A DNA stretch of 64,000 nucleotides from JAXGXT01 sp040772665 (lineage in GTDB: Bacteria > Bacillota > Clostridia > Lachnospirales > Anaerotignaceae), in contig JAXGXT010000006.1 of NCBI GenBank assembly GCA_040772665.1, forward strand, positions 91,916-155,915, in the 5' to 3' direction. This document shows positions 50,000 through 59,167 of the stretch, piece after piece (within the stretch, counting starts at the first letter, position 1; the number at the start of each line of letters is the position of its first letter). A program made the position numbers and the translations under genes. The notes below the pieces were generated by a model that ran no database searches, was not told where the DNA came from, and worked only from the letters and a program-made list of their open reading frames with translations.

Positions 50000-50663
50000 T
50001 ACCCCACACCACCTTTAAATATTTAGGCTCCTTAGGATTAATTTCAATTTTTTCTCTTATTCTTCTAATATGTACTGAAACTGTGTTTTCAGGTGCAAAA
50101 GAAAGTTCGTTCCAAACCTTTTCATAAATTTCATCAATGGAAAAAACCTTCCCTGCATTTTCCATAAGAAGAAGCAAAATTCCATACTCTGTTGCAGTAA
50201 GTTTAACTTGCTCGTTACATACCCTCACTTCTTTTGCATCCTTATCAAGCTCTAAATCGCCTGTTTTTATTGTATTGCTTTTTTCGGCAATAGAGCCTAA
50301 TGCTGTGTATCTTCTCATTTGTGATTTAACCCTTGCCATAAGTTCAAGGGGGTTAAAAGGCTTTGCAAGATAATCGTCTGCACCAAAATTAAGGCCAAGA
50401 ATTTTATCTGTGTCCTCACTTTTTGCCGAAAGAATTATAATGGGAATATTTTGTGTTTCCCTTATTTTTATTGTTGTTTTAAGGCCGTCCATTTTAGGCA
50501 TCATAATATCCATAAGAATAAGATGCACTTCATTTTCCTCCAAAACTTTAAGAGCCTCCATGCCATCATAAGCTTTTAAAACATTATATTTTTCCTGAAT
50601 TAAATAAATTTCTATAGCATCCACAATAGACTTATCATCATCACAAACTAAAATATTAAACAT
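49974..50663 (-). CDS. OmpR-family response regulator
   Basis: A 229-residue regulator. Receiver domain 1-115: NILVCDDDKSI acidic pocket, phospho-Asp in LILMDIMMPKMDG, Thr/Ser region IIILSAKSED, and Lys in YLAKPFNPLELMARV. Winged helix 125-228 with LTATEYGILLLLMENAGKVFS and NTVSVHIRRIREKIE. It controls unknown genes under the kinase at 47798-49999. GGGGGAGAGAG precedes the ATG; an upstream TATAAT with TGT extension near 50695 may be its -10. Confidence 0.94.
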   Translation of the reverse strand: MFNILVCDDDKSIVDAIEIYLIQEKYNVLKAYDGMEALKVLEENEVHLILMDIMMPKMDGLKTTIKIRETQNIPIIILSAKSEDTDKILGLNFGADDYLAKPFNPLELMARVKSQMRRYTALGSIAEKSNTIKTGDLELDKDAKEVRVCNEQVKLTATEYGILLLLMENAGKVFSIDEIYEKVWNELSFAPENTVSVHIRRIREKIEINPKEPKYLKVVWGIGYKIEKI

Positions 50664-50787
50664 TTTCTCTCTCCCCCTGAGTTTATATCATTATTATAAC
50701 AAACTCGTTTTACAAAAAAGCCAATCTATCTCTTAAATAATTCTTAATCTGAAAACAAAGAGTTTTTAACAGCTAAAAGCCATATTT

Positions 50788-51669
50788 TTATCTGTTTTCG
50801 TCAAACATATAAACTGTTTCACCGTTAGGTGCTGTTATTTTTAATTCTTCAAAATATGGCTCTCTTTGCATGTTTGAGCCTGCAACAAAATGTGTTACCA
50901 AACATTCATGTACAAACCCTAAACTATCTTGAGCAATAATATAAGATGTAATAATCTGCCCCTCTTTTGCGGCATAGTTATCATCAATATCTAATGTAAA
51001 TGTATTGCCTTTTAGCTTTACAGGTGTTTCTTTTACAACCTCATCATCTATTTTAACAACATATTTAAGCGTAACAAAAGCAATGTTTTCCGATGAAGCT
51101 TTATAATCCACACTAAGAAGTCCCTTTTCATAATACTTGTTTGATTTATAAAATCTTTCTCCTAAAAAGTGCGCATAAATATATGGAAAAAGTTCCTGTT
51201 TCATATCATACACATTTAACTGGCTGTTTTCTTCAACTATTCTTACACCATTATCTTCTATGATTATTTCAGGATAAACTTCTTCCGATATTTTAAAACT
51301 TTTAGAAGCTAAAAACTTCATTCCTGACTTTTCAAGGTTTAATATTTCTCCGTTAAAATCAAGATAGACAGACATGGTTTCCGTAACAGCTTTAGGCTCT
51401 ACTGTAAATGTAATAGGAACTGTAAGGGTATCAGCATCTAATTTCCCAATTTCTAAATCTGCACTATGAATTAAGCTTGCCTGCTTTGAAAGTATGCTGT
51501 CCATAGTGCTGTATATTGAGTTAATGCTTCCCTCAAGGTTATTTCCCACAGAATAAACCGTGCTGTTTGTGTTTTCAATACTTCTTTGAAGTGAATTTAT
51601 TTTTAATAAAGAATATACCTGTAAAAACACCAATGCTACAACTAAAACTTGAACTGTCTGTTTTTTCAT
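50788..51669 (-). CDS. Unknown membrane-anchored protein with coiled coil
   Basis: A 293-residue protein. Helix at residues 5-24 (TVQVLVVALVFLQVYSLLKI) with a short basic start, so an N-terminal anchor with the rest outside. Residues 25-70 are a predicted coiled coil rich in Ser/Asn (LQRSIENTNSTVYSVGNN). The remainder looks beta-rich with repeated strand-like segments. No lipobox. It lies upstream of the two-component genes on the same strand (125-base gap) and downstream of addA; a link to the kinase is possible, not shown. Confidence 0.6.
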   Translation of the reverse strand: MKKQTVQVLVVALVFLQVYSLLKINSLQRSIENTNSTVYSVGNNLEGSINSIYSTMDSILSKQASLIHSADLEIGKLDADTLTVPITFTVEPKAVTETMSVYLDFNGEILNLEKSGMKFLASKSFKISEEVYPEIIIEDNGVRIVEENSQLNVYDMKQELFPYIYAHFLGERFYKSNKYYEKGLLSVDYKASSENIAFVTLKYVVKIDDEVVKETPVKLKGNTFTLDIDDNYAAKEGQIITSYIIAQDSLGFVHECLVTHFVAGSNMQREPYFEELKITAPNGETVYMFDENR

Positions 51670-51721
51670 TTTCTCTTCTCCCCCATAATAATCGCTATTT
51701 TAAATTTTAACATATATAAAA

Positions 51722-51763
51722 GAAAAAGCCTACCGAAAAAGAAATTTCTTTAACGGCAGACTT
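51722..51763 (-). terminator. Intrinsic terminator after addA
   Basis: Minus strand: AGTCTGCCG pairs with CGGTAGGCT (two G-U pairs), with AAGAAA/TTTCTT inside, followed by TTTTTC. It lies 5 bases after the addA stop. Confidence 0.7.
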
Positions 51764-51767
51764 TCTG

Positions 51768-54700
51768 CTATACTCTAACAGCTTTATTCAAATAGAAAGA
51801 ATAAATATATTTACTCGTTACTTTTTTTCCGATTATTCTTTCAATTGCCTTTTCATATATTTCAAGCTGAATTTTATATTTATTTTTAAGTTCTTCACCT
51901 GTTTTGTCTGAAACATAATCGTTTTTATAATCAATAAGCACAACTTCATTTCCCAGTATATAAAAACAATCTATTATTCCATGGATAAGAATTTCTTCTT
52001 TTATTTCTTTGTAATCCTCTTTTCCGTAAACTTCAAAAGGGCTTATCTCCATGGCAAAAGATTCTTCTTTATATATTCTGTCTGCCTTTTTCAAGCTTTC
52101 TCCAATAAAGCTTTCAAAAAATTTATTTATAGGCTTTATGTTGACAGCCTTATATTCCTGCCGGCTTATGAAACCGTTTTTATAAAGGTTTAAAACAAAG
52201 CTTTTTAATTGTTCTTCATTATAGTTTTCCTTGAAATCAAGTTTTTCCATAACCTGATGTATAAGTGTTCCTTTTTGAGCATTTGTTAGCACCTCTTCAT
52301 CTTTGACTTCTGAAAGAAAAACAGGCTTTTTAAACTCAAATAATGCAGGATAAAGCTCTGTAAATTCTTCTTCCAAAGCTCTATGGTTATTCTTTATTTC
52401 AGAAACCGACACATTGGCGGGTAGGGATGAAGCCAGAGCATATTTATATGAGTATCCTAAAAGTTCTTTTGCATCTATTGTTTCTTGCTGAGTTTCTTCT
52501 TCTTCACTTTCAATAAACATAAAATCACTTTCTCTAAGCCAAGATTTAATTTCACTTTTTTGTATAAGCCTAATATCCCATAAGGAAGTATGATTATAAA
52601 TCTTTGAATTTTTCGGCATTTGAGAAATACCCGAATAGTTTAAAATTGCTTCCCCGCTTTTATGTCTTACAAGAGCAGGAGCAAGCCAGTCTATAAAGTT
52701 TGTCACTTTTCCCATGTCATAAGGAGAAAGAAAGTCCTCACTGTTTATAATAAAGTTACTCCATTTTAAACAGCTTTTTTCTAAATCCCTAAGACTTGAT
52801 GTAAGTATAAGTTTTTCTTTTGCCCTTGTTAAAGCAACATATAAAATTCTCATTTCTTCGGAAAGTGTTTCGTTTTTAATTCGTTCTTTGAGAAGGCTTT
52901 TAGATATTGTGTTATGTCTTACTCTGTTTTCATAATCTATATACTCCATCCCTATACCGTCTTGCTGATGCATAAGAACTTTTTTGGAAATATCCATTAA
53001 GTTGAAATTTCTTCCCAAACCGCATACAAAAACAACTGGAAACTCCAACCCTTTACTTTTATGTATAGTCATTATTTTAACCATATCACTTGTTTCTTCC
53101 AAAACTGATGCCTCAGTTAAATCGCTGTTTAAAGTTTTCAGTTTCTCAACATATCTTAGGAAGTTAAAAAGCCCTTTAAAATTTGTTTTTTCAAGCATTT
53201 CGGCACGTTGTGCAAGAAGCCTTAAATTAGCCTGACGCCTTTTTCCAAGCCTTTTTACTCCAATATAATCAAAATATCCTGTTTCCCAATATATTATCCA
53301 CAAAAGCTCGTTAACGGGGGTGTATAAAGAAATTTCTTTCCACCTTTGAATATGAGAATAAAAGGATTTAAGTTTTTCTTTTGTTTTTAGGTTCTCTCCC
53401 TCTTCCATATATTTAATTATACATTGGTAAAACCCTTCTTCTTTATTTATAAGCCTTATGTCAAGAAGCTCATCATCATCCACTTTATAAACAGGAGATT
53501 TTAAAACAGCCATAATTGGTATGTCCTGTCTAAAGTTATCAACAAGGCTTAAAACATTAACAATAAACATAACCTCTGAATTGTCAAAATATGAGCTTTG
53601 CGTGGGAGATAGTGATGGAATTCCTGCGGCTGTAAGGGCTTCCCCTGCGGCACTTACCCAATTTGGCGTTGACCTTAAAAGTATAACAATATCACCAAAG
53701 GTAATGTTTCTATAGCCTTTGTTTTCGTCATAGACCTGAAAACCCTCATCAATCATTTCCGTTATTCTTTTTGCAACATATGTCATTTCAAGAGAAGCTG
53801 TATCCATTTCTTCTTCTTCGTTATCTTCAAAATCTTCTTCCATATCGGCTCTGTTAATAAACGCAAGCTCAACAGGGGCTTGTTTTTCTTCCTCTGTAAA
53901 AGACGGAAAAGCAGCACCTGAATAAAGGGCACTTTTTTCGTTATATTCAATTTCACCCACATCCAAAGTCATAATCTGGCTGAAAACAAGATTTATAGAA
54001 TCAAGTATATTTTTTCTGCTTCTGAAGTTTTTAGACAAATCAATTCTGATTTGATTTCCCTCATTTGTATATTCTTCATATTTTTTAAGGAAAATAGAAG
54101 GCTCTGCCTGACGAAATCTGTAAATACTTTGCTTTACGTCACCAACCATAAATCTGCTTTTTCCCGCAACTGCACATAAAAGCATTTCTTGAACAAGGTT
54201 GCTGTCTTGATATTCATCTGTCATAACTTCAAAAAATCTGTTCCGCATATTTATTGCGACTTGTGACAATATAGGTTTATCTATTGTACTTCCCTCTTCA
54301 AGAAGAATTTCAAGAGCATAGTGTTCCATGTCATTAAAATCAACAAGAAGTTTTTCTCTTTTTGCCTCACCAAACCTTTGAGAAAACTCAGCAACTGTTT
54401 CGGTAAGCACTTTAGCAACAGGGTAAATCTTTTTATGAAGCTCCATAAAATCTTCGCTTGAATAAAAATAATAATCTTCAAATAAATCGGTAATTCCTTT
54501 TTTAACCAAATCCCTTAAAGTCTTAACCCTTTCAACAAGAACCTCGTCGTCATCTTTTTTCTTTCTGCCCAAAACAGGAAACTTAAAACCTGAAAGCTCT
54601 TCCCCTACTTTTTTTATATCTTTACTGGCAAGGTTTTTAAGTTCTTCAAGCCAATCCAAATCCTTAAGAAGACTGTCAATATAGCCCATAGGCCCATTGG

Positions 54701-55424
54701 GGGATTTTGCAATTTCTATTGCAGAATTTGTTTTTTCTATAAGATGGCCAAGCCTTTTAATAGTTTTTTCCGCAATTTCCTTGCCCCACTTTGTTGCCTC
54801 GAAAATGTGGTTGTTTTGGGGATTAAAGTTCTCACAGCTCATTTCAAGCCATTGATTTGGAAAGGGATTTGTCTGCACAAAATCATAAAGCTCAAGTATA
54901 AGTGCCTTTAAATTTTTATCTCCAGTATCTTCTCCAAAGCTTTCCACAAGAGAAATAAAACCTTCATTTTCTTCGTCTGAATATTTTTCTTCAAACAAAT
55001 CCTCAAGAACCTGACTTCTTATAAGGTCACATTCTCTTTCATCAGCTGTTCTAAAGGCAGGGTCTAAGCCAACTTTCATATAATTTTCCTTTACAACTCT
55101 AAGACAAAAAGAGTCTATTGTTGTAATATAGGCTTTGTTTAAAAGAGTTAACTGTCTTTGAAGATGAATGTTTTCAGGGTCTTCTTCCAGTTTTTTATTT
55201 ATTGCCTTATCTATTCTTTCACGCATTTGCGAAGCGGCGGCATTTGTAAATGTAAGCACAAGAAGCCTGTCAATATCAACAGGGGTTTCTTTGCTGCAAA
55301 CAATTTGAATAATTCTTTCCACAAGCACGGCTGTTTTTCCGCTGCCTGCCGCAGCCGCAACAAGTATGTCACAATTGCGCTTATTTATAGCCATTGACTG
55401 TTCGTTTGTCCATTTGTTCGCCAT
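51768..55424 (-). CDS. addA: ATP-dependent helicase/nuclease subunit A (AddA)
   Basis: A 1218-residue UvrD-type helicase with a C-terminal nuclease, the A subunit of AddAB, which processes double-strand ends for recombination. Walker A is AAAAGSGKTAVLVERI near residue 25, then TFTNAAASQMRERI, ATP-hydrolysis motif DEYQDSNLVQ, motif III GDVKQSIYRFRQAEP, motif V KIMTIHKSKGLEFPVVFV and motif VI EEMRILYVALTRAKEKL. The nuclease near 1150-1195 shows GIIDCFYILGNEVVLIDYKND. Length is normal. The partner addB, usually adjacent and upstream, is not present; an unknown 202-residue gene is there instead. Confidence 0.95.
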   Translation of the reverse strand: MANKWTNEQSMAINKRNCDILVAAAAGSGKTAVLVERIIQIVCSKETPVDIDRLLVLTFTNAAASQMRERIDKAINKKLEEDPENIHLQRQLTLLNKAYITTIDSFCLRVVKENYMKVGLDPAFRTADERECDLIRSQVLEDLFEEKYSDEENEGFISLVESFGEDTGDKNLKALILELYDFVQTNPFPNQWLEMSCENFNPQNNHIFEATKWGKEIAEKTIKRLGHLIEKTNSAIEIAKSPNGPMGYIDSLLKDLDWLEELKNLASKDIKKVGEELSGFKFPVLGRKKKDDDEVLVERVKTLRDLVKKGITDLFEDYYFYSSEDFMELHKKIYPVAKVLTETVAEFSQRFGEAKREKLLVDFNDMEHYALEILLEEGSTIDKPILSQVAINMRNRFFEVMTDEYQDSNLVQEMLLCAVAGKSRFMVGDVKQSIYRFRQAEPSIFLKKYEEYTNEGNQIRIDLSKNFRSRKNILDSINLVFSQIMTLDVGEIEYNEKSALYSGAAFPSFTEEEKQAPVELAFINRADMEEDFEDNEEEEMDTASLEMTYVAKRITEMIDEGFQVYDENKGYRNITFGDIVILLRSTPNWVSAAGEALTAAGIPSLSPTQSSYFDNSEVMFIVNVLSLVDNFRQDIPIMAVLKSPVYKVDDDELLDIRLINKEEGFYQCIIKYMEEGENLKTKEKLKSFYSHIQRWKEISLYTPVNELLWIIYWETGYFDYIGVKRLGKRRQANLRLLAQRAEMLEKTNFKGLFNFLRYVEKLKTLNSDLTEASVLEETSDMVKIMTIHKSKGLEFPVVFVCGLGRNFNLMDISKKVLMHQQDGIGMEYIDYENRVRHNTISKSLLKERIKNETLSEEMRILYVALTRAKEKLILTSSLRDLEKSCLKWSNFIINSEDFLSPYDMGKVTNFIDWLAPALVRHKSGEAILNYSGISQMPKNSKIYNHTSLWDIRLIQKSEIKSWLRESDFMFIESEEEETQQETIDAKELLGYSYKYALASSLPANVSVSEIKNNHRALEEEFTELYPALFEFKKPVFLSEVKDEEVLTNAQKGTLIHQVMEKLDFKENYNEEQLKSFVLNLYKNGFISRQEYKAVNIKPINKFFESFIGESLKKADRIYKEESFAMEISPFEVYGKEDYKEIKEEILIHGIIDCFYILGNEVVLIDYKNDYVSDKTGEELKNKYKIQLEIYEKAIERIIGKKVTSKYIYSFYLNKAVRV

Positions 55425-55514
55425 AATTCACACCTCAAAATTAAACAGCTTGGCTTTGGCACTTCAAAAAAGTCATACCTCTTCTTTTTAAAACTGTTTG
55501 CTTTTTTCTTATGC

Positions 55515-56123
55515 TTATGCCTGTTTTTTAAGCTCTATTTTTGAAAGTTTAATTCTTCTGTTAACAGAAATATACTTGGAAAAATAGCTTAAAAAGCTGT
55601 TAAAGGAATTATAACAGAAATTTTCAATAAACGCCAACGTAAACGGATTAACAACATCCACCCCAAACAGATATTTCCCAAGGGTTTTGGAAAACAGCGG
55701 CGGAAACTGTTTTTCAAATTTCACACAACACACATATAAAAGTTTAAAAAGTTTTTTCTCCTCTTCATCAAAATCATAAACCAAAAACATAACTTTGCTC
55801 ATCTCGTTTAGGTTTAAATCATTTCTTTTTTTCCTAATCATTTTTATGGTGTGATACATGGCCATTATTTTAAAAAACCTCATTCCTCTTTCTTTATCCA
55901 TAAGCTCTAAATGTTCATAGAAAAAGTTGCTGTGGCAATTAGTTTCAATAAAAAACTCATAAGCGTCAATAACCGTAAACTCAACCACAAGCTCATAAAA
56001 AGAAAGATAAAAACTATTTTCAAGACAATACACCTTGTCCAAAATAATTTCTTTTTGGCTTTCCACCGAAGCCTCAATTATTTTATCCTTGCCAAAATAA
56101 ATATTGTATGCAGAAATTATCAT
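55515..56123 (-). CDS. Unknown cytoplasmic protein
   Basis: A 202-residue protein from ATG 56123, preceded by GCGGAGG; an upstream frame extension has no site. It is rich in aromatic and charged residues and largely helical, with no recognised motif. MIISAYNIYFGKDKIIEASVESQK at the start and SYFSKYISVNRRIKLSKIELKKQA at the end. No signal peptide or membrane helix. It lies between addA (90 bases) and the his terminator, so it is probably in a unit with addA. Function unknown. Confidence 0.55.
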   Translation of the reverse strand: MIISAYNIYFGKDKIIEASVESQKEIILDKVYCLENSFYLSFYELVVEFTVIDAYEFFIETNCHSNFFYEHLELMDKERGMRFFKIMAMYHTIKMIRKKRNDLNLNEMSKVMFLVYDFDEEEKKLFKLLYVCCVKFEKQFPPLFSKTLGKYLFGVDVVNPFTLAFIENFCYNSFNSFLSYFSKYISVNRRIKLSKIELKKQA

Positions 56124-56217
56124 ATTTCCACCTCCGCATATAATTTTACAATATATATGCTCTATCAAGAATATCCTTTCGCACTTCTTTTTCCCTCATT
56201 TTTAAAGACGTTGCAAC

Positions 56218-56248
56218 AAAAAAAGAGTACAGCTGTCAAACTGTACTC
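56218..56248 (-). terminator. Terminator of the histidine operon
   Basis: Minus strand: GAGTACAG and CTGTACTC form a perfect 8-base-pair stem around TTTGACAG, followed by TTTTTTT. It lies 17 bases after the small ORF that follows hisE. Confidence 0.88.
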
Positions 56249-56265
56249 CAAAGGGCTATATATGT

Positions 56266-56385
56266 TTATTTATTTTTTCGTCTTATAACCATTTTTACAA
56301 TAAAAATTGTTATAAGCAAAATTCCCACAAATGCCGCCGCACCATAAAAAGCCATCATTCCGTCTGCCGCTGATGAATAAATCAT
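56266..56385 (-). CDS. 39-residue single-helix membrane protein at the end of the his operon
   Basis: ATG 56385 has AGGGAGG seven bases upstream and encodes MIYSSAADGMMAFYGAAAFV, then GILLITIFIVKMVIRRKNK, ending at TAA 56266. Residues 12-33 form one transmembrane helix followed by a positively charged tail, which fits a type with the N-terminus outside. It lies 15 bases after the hisE stop and just before the operon terminator, so it is cotranscribed with the his genes. It is below usual gene-calling length. I recognise no family; a role in the his pathway is not implied. Confidence 0.6.
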   Translation of the reverse strand: MIYSSAADGMMAFYGAAAFVGILLITIFIVKMVIRRKNK

Positions 56386-56399
56386 ATTAAACCTCCCTT

Positions 56400-56729
56400 T
56401 TAGATTTCACCTTTTGTGTTAAAAACCTTTAGGTTTCCCTCTTTTAGTTCCCTTTTTGCAAGTTCTGCAAAAATTTCATTCCAGCTTATTTCCATTTCCT
56501 TCATAAGCACCGATAAGTGATAAAGCAAATCACAAATTTCATATGTTGTTTCTTCTTTATTATTGCTCTTTGCCGCAATTATGGTTTCTGTTGCCTCTTC
56601 GCCCACTTTTTTGAGAATTTTGTCAATTCCCTTTTCAAAAAGATAATTGGTATAGCTTCCCTCTTTAGGGTTTTTCTTTCTGTCCTCTATAACATCATAA
56701 AGGGCATAAAGCACCTGTGAATAATCCAT
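56400..56729 (-). CDS. hisE: Phosphoribosyl-ATP pyrophosphatase
   Basis: A 109-residue enzyme for step 2 of histidine synthesis. YALYDVIEDRKKNPKEGSYTNYLFEKGIDKILKKVGEEATETIIAAKS is the HisE helical bundle with the Glu/Asp metal residues (EExxE). The start ATG at 56729 overlaps the hisI stop by one base (TAATG), so the open frame further upstream is not used. Separate hisE and hisI genes here, rather than a hisIE fusion. Confidence 0.95.
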   Translation of the reverse strand: MDYSQVLYALYDVIEDRKKNPKEGSYTNYLFEKGIDKILKKVGEEATETIIAAKSNNKEETTYEICDLLYHLSVLMKEMEISWNEIFAELAKRELKEGNLKVFNTKGEI

Positions 56730-57073
56730 TACAAAACCTCTTCTCCCATGCTGTTTCTGTAAAAACAACTTCTTTTTCCCGTGTGACATGCCGCACCTAT
56801 TTGTTCAACCTTAATAAGAAGTGCATCTTTATCACAATCGTAAAAAATTTCTCTTACATATTGAAAATGTCCGGATGTATCGCCCTTATGCCACAGTTCA
56901 TTTCTGCTTCTTGAAAAATAATGAACAGTGCCTTTTTCCATTGTAAGCCTTACTGCTTCTTCATTGGCATAGGCAAGCATAAGCACTTGATTGTTTTTAT
57001 AATCTTGAGCAATAACAGGGATAAGCCCGTTGTTATCAAACTTTAATTCCTTTAATAAATCCAATTCTGCCAC
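56729..57073 (-). CDS. hisI: Phosphoribosyl-AMP cyclohydrolase
   Basis: A 114-residue enzyme for step 3. Features: LIPVIAQDYKNNQVLMLAYANEEA, TVHYFSRSRNELWHKGDTSGHFQ, DCDKDALLIKVEQIGAACHTG, with the Asp and Cys metal-binding residues including the conserved CHTG. Length is normal for the single-domain type. It starts 1 base after the hisF stop. Confidence 0.95.
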   Translation of the reverse strand: MAELDLLKELKFDNNGLIPVIAQDYKNNQVLMLAYANEEAVRLTMEKGTVHYFSRSRNELWHKGDTSGHFQYVREIFYDCDKDALLIKVEQIGAACHTGKRSCFYRNSMGEEVL

Positions 57074-57074
57074 C

Positions 57075-57833
57075 TCACAGCCTTACAGGCACACCTCTGT
57101 TTTGTAAATAATGTTTCAAATCCTTTATATCCATTTCTTTGAAGTGAAAAAGACTTGCCGCAAGGGCGGCATCTGCTCCGCCTTCTGTAAGGGCATCATA
57201 AAAATGTTCCTCTGTTCCTGCTCCCCCCGAAGCAATAACAGGAATATTTATCGCCGAAGAAACAGCCTTTGTAAGCTCTATATCATAGCCGCTTTTAACA
57301 CCGTCACAGTCCATGCTTGTAAGAAGAATTTCTCCTGCTCCAAGGCTTTCCGCCTCTTTTGCCCATGAAACTGCGTCTTTGCCCGTGTTTACTCTGCCTC
57401 CGTTTAAATACACATCAAAGCCGCCGCCTGCCCGTCTTTTGGCATCAATGGCAACAACAACACACTGGCTTCCGAATTTTTCTGCCGCCTCTTTAATAAG
57501 CTGAGGATTTTGAAGTGCTGAAGAATTTATGGAAACCTTGTCTGCACCTGCACTTAAAATTGTTCTGAAATCTTCTATACTTCTTATGCCGCCGCCCACA
57601 GTAAGCGGAATAAAAACTTGTTCCGCAGTTCTTTTCACAACATCAATCATAATGTTTCTTGCCTGTGAAGACGCTGTTATATCAAGAAAAACAAGCTCGT
57701 CAGCCATTGATTTGTTGTAAAATGACGCAATTTCAACAGGATCTCCCGCATCTTTTAAATTAACAAAGTTTACGCCTTTAACAACTCTTCCGTTGTTTAC
57801 ATCAAGGCATGGAATTATTCTTTTTGTATGCAT
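57075..57833 (-). CDS. hisF: Imidazole glycerol phosphate synthase, cyclase subunit
   Basis: A 252-residue barrel enzyme from ATG 57833 (GTGAGGT upstream); the longer frame overlaps hisA without a site. MHTKRIIPCLDVNNGRVVKG, LTVGGGIRSIEDFRTILSAGADKVSIN and EILLTSMDCDGVKSGYDIELT carry both catalytic Asp residues (near 11 and 130) and the phosphate loops. It joins HisH to make imidazole glycerol phosphate and AICAR. Confidence 0.96.
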   Translation of the reverse strand: MHTKRIIPCLDVNNGRVVKGVNFVNLKDAGDPVEIASFYNKSMADELVFLDITASSQARNIMIDVVKRTAEQVFIPLTVGGGIRSIEDFRTILSAGADKVSINSSALQNPQLIKEAAEKFGSQCVVVAIDAKRRAGGGFDVYLNGGRVNTGKDAVSWAKEAESLGAGEILLTSMDCDGVKSGYDIELTKAVSSAINIPVIASGGAGTEEHFYDALTEGGADAALAASLFHFKEMDIKDLKHYLQNRGVPVRL

Positions 57834-57843
57834 TTTTAATACC

Positions 57844-58563
57844 TCACTTTTTTTCAAAACGTGATATTGCTTCTGCAAGGTCAATTGTTCCTTGATATAT
57901 CGCCTTGCCTATTATAACACCCTCTGCACCGATTTTATCTGCTTTTTCAATGTCTATAACAGAAGAAACTCCTCCGGAGCAAATTATGTCTATTCCCGTT
58001 GCATCAATTATTTCCTTTGTGGCTTCAATGTTTGGCCCGCTCATCATTCCGTCTTTTGAAATATCTGTATAGATTATTGTTTTCACACCATAATCTTTCA
58101 TTTTGCCGCAAAGGCTTATGGCTGAAATGTCAGAAACCTTTTCCCAGCCGTGAATTGCAACCCTGCCGTTAACAGCATCAATTCCAACGGCAATTTTATC
58201 TCCGTAAATTCTAACGGCCTCTTTTACAATGTCAGGATTGTTCACAGCCGACGTTCCAAGTATAACCCTTGAAACACCAACAGAAAGCCTTTCTTCTATA
58301 TCTCTCATTGTTCTGATTCCGCCGCCTGTTTGAACAGGAATTTTATATGTATCAACAATTTTTTTAATTATTTCATTATTGTATCCAATGCCCAGCCTTG
58401 CGCCGTCAAGATCGACAATATGCAAATATGAAGCTCCCATGGATATAAACTTTTTCGCCATGGCAACAGGGTCATTGCCATAAACGGTAATATCGTCAAA
58501 CCGTCCTTGCTTAAGGCGAACACATTGCCCGTTTTTTATATCTATAGCCGGATAAATCTGCAT
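57844..58563 (-). CDS. hisA: ProFAR isomerase
   Basis: A 239-residue barrel enzyme. MQIYPAIDIKNGQCVRLKQG with the catalytic Asp at 8, VQTGGGIRTMRDIEERLSVGVSRVILGT and YTDISKDGMMSGPN with the second Asp near 130. It lies 2 bases after hisH and 10 bases before hisF. Confidence 0.95.
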   Translation of the reverse strand: MQIYPAIDIKNGQCVRLKQGRFDDITVYGNDPVAMAKKFISMGASYLHIVDLDGARLGIGYNNEIIKKIVDTYKIPVQTGGGIRTMRDIEERLSVGVSRVILGTSAVNNPDIVKEAVRIYGDKIAVGIDAVNGRVAIHGWEKVSDISAISLCGKMKDYGVKTIIYTDISKDGMMSGPNIEATKEIIDATGIDIICSGGVSSVIDIEKADKIGAEGVIIGKAIYQGTIDLAEAISRFEKK

Positions 58564-58565
58564 TA

Positions 58566-59162
58566 TTAAATCCTCCCGAAGTTTTCCAAAATTTTTAGCC
58601 CTGTGTCACCGCTTTTCTCAGGGTGAAACTGTAAGGCGAATACATTATCTTTTTGCGCCGCAACGGCTATTTCACTGCCGTAAAAACATGTTGCGCTGAC
58701 AATGGGTGCTTTTGTTTGAAGATAGTAGGAATGAACAAAATAAACATATGCCTCTTTGGGAAGCCCTTTAAAAAGCGGATTTTCCATTTTAATATCAAGG
58801 CTGTTCCAGCCTATTTGAGGGATTTTTTCTCCTTGCGGAAGTTTCACAATTTCCCCTTCTAAAACACCAAGACCTTTGTGCTCACCATTTTCATAACTTT
58901 TATCAAAAAGCATCTGCATACCAAGACAAATTCCTAAAATAGGTTTTTTCTCTTTTGCCGCTTCTTTTATAATTTCATCAATGCCTGTTTCTTTAAGGGT
59001 TTTGATGGCATCTGAAAATGCCCCCACTCCCGGAAGAACAATTTTGTCTGCCTTTAAAACTTCTGTTTCATTATCGGTTATAACAGCCTGAAAGCCAAGA
59101 AATTCAAAAGCTTTTTGCACGCTTCTAAGGTTGCCCATACCATAATCTATTATTGCTATCAT
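58566..59162 (-). CDS. hisH: Imidazole glycerol phosphate synthase, glutaminase subunit
   Basis: A 198-residue class I amidotransferase. MIAIIDYGMGNLRSVQKAFEFLG, nucleophile Cys in ILGICLGMQMLFDKS near residue 80, and the His-Glu pair in ALQFHPEKSGDTGLKIL near 178. It supplies ammonia to HisF. It starts 5 bases after hisB. Confidence 0.96.
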   Translation of the reverse strand: MIAIIDYGMGNLRSVQKAFEFLGFQAVITDNETEVLKADKIVLPGVGAFSDAIKTLKETGIDEIIKEAAKEKKPILGICLGMQMLFDKSYENGEHKGLGVLEGEIVKLPQGEKIPQIGWNSLDIKMENPLFKGLPKEAYVYFVHSYYLQTKAPIVSATCFYGSEIAVAAQKDNVFALQFHPEKSGDTGLKILENFGRI

Positions 59163-59167
59163 TAATT

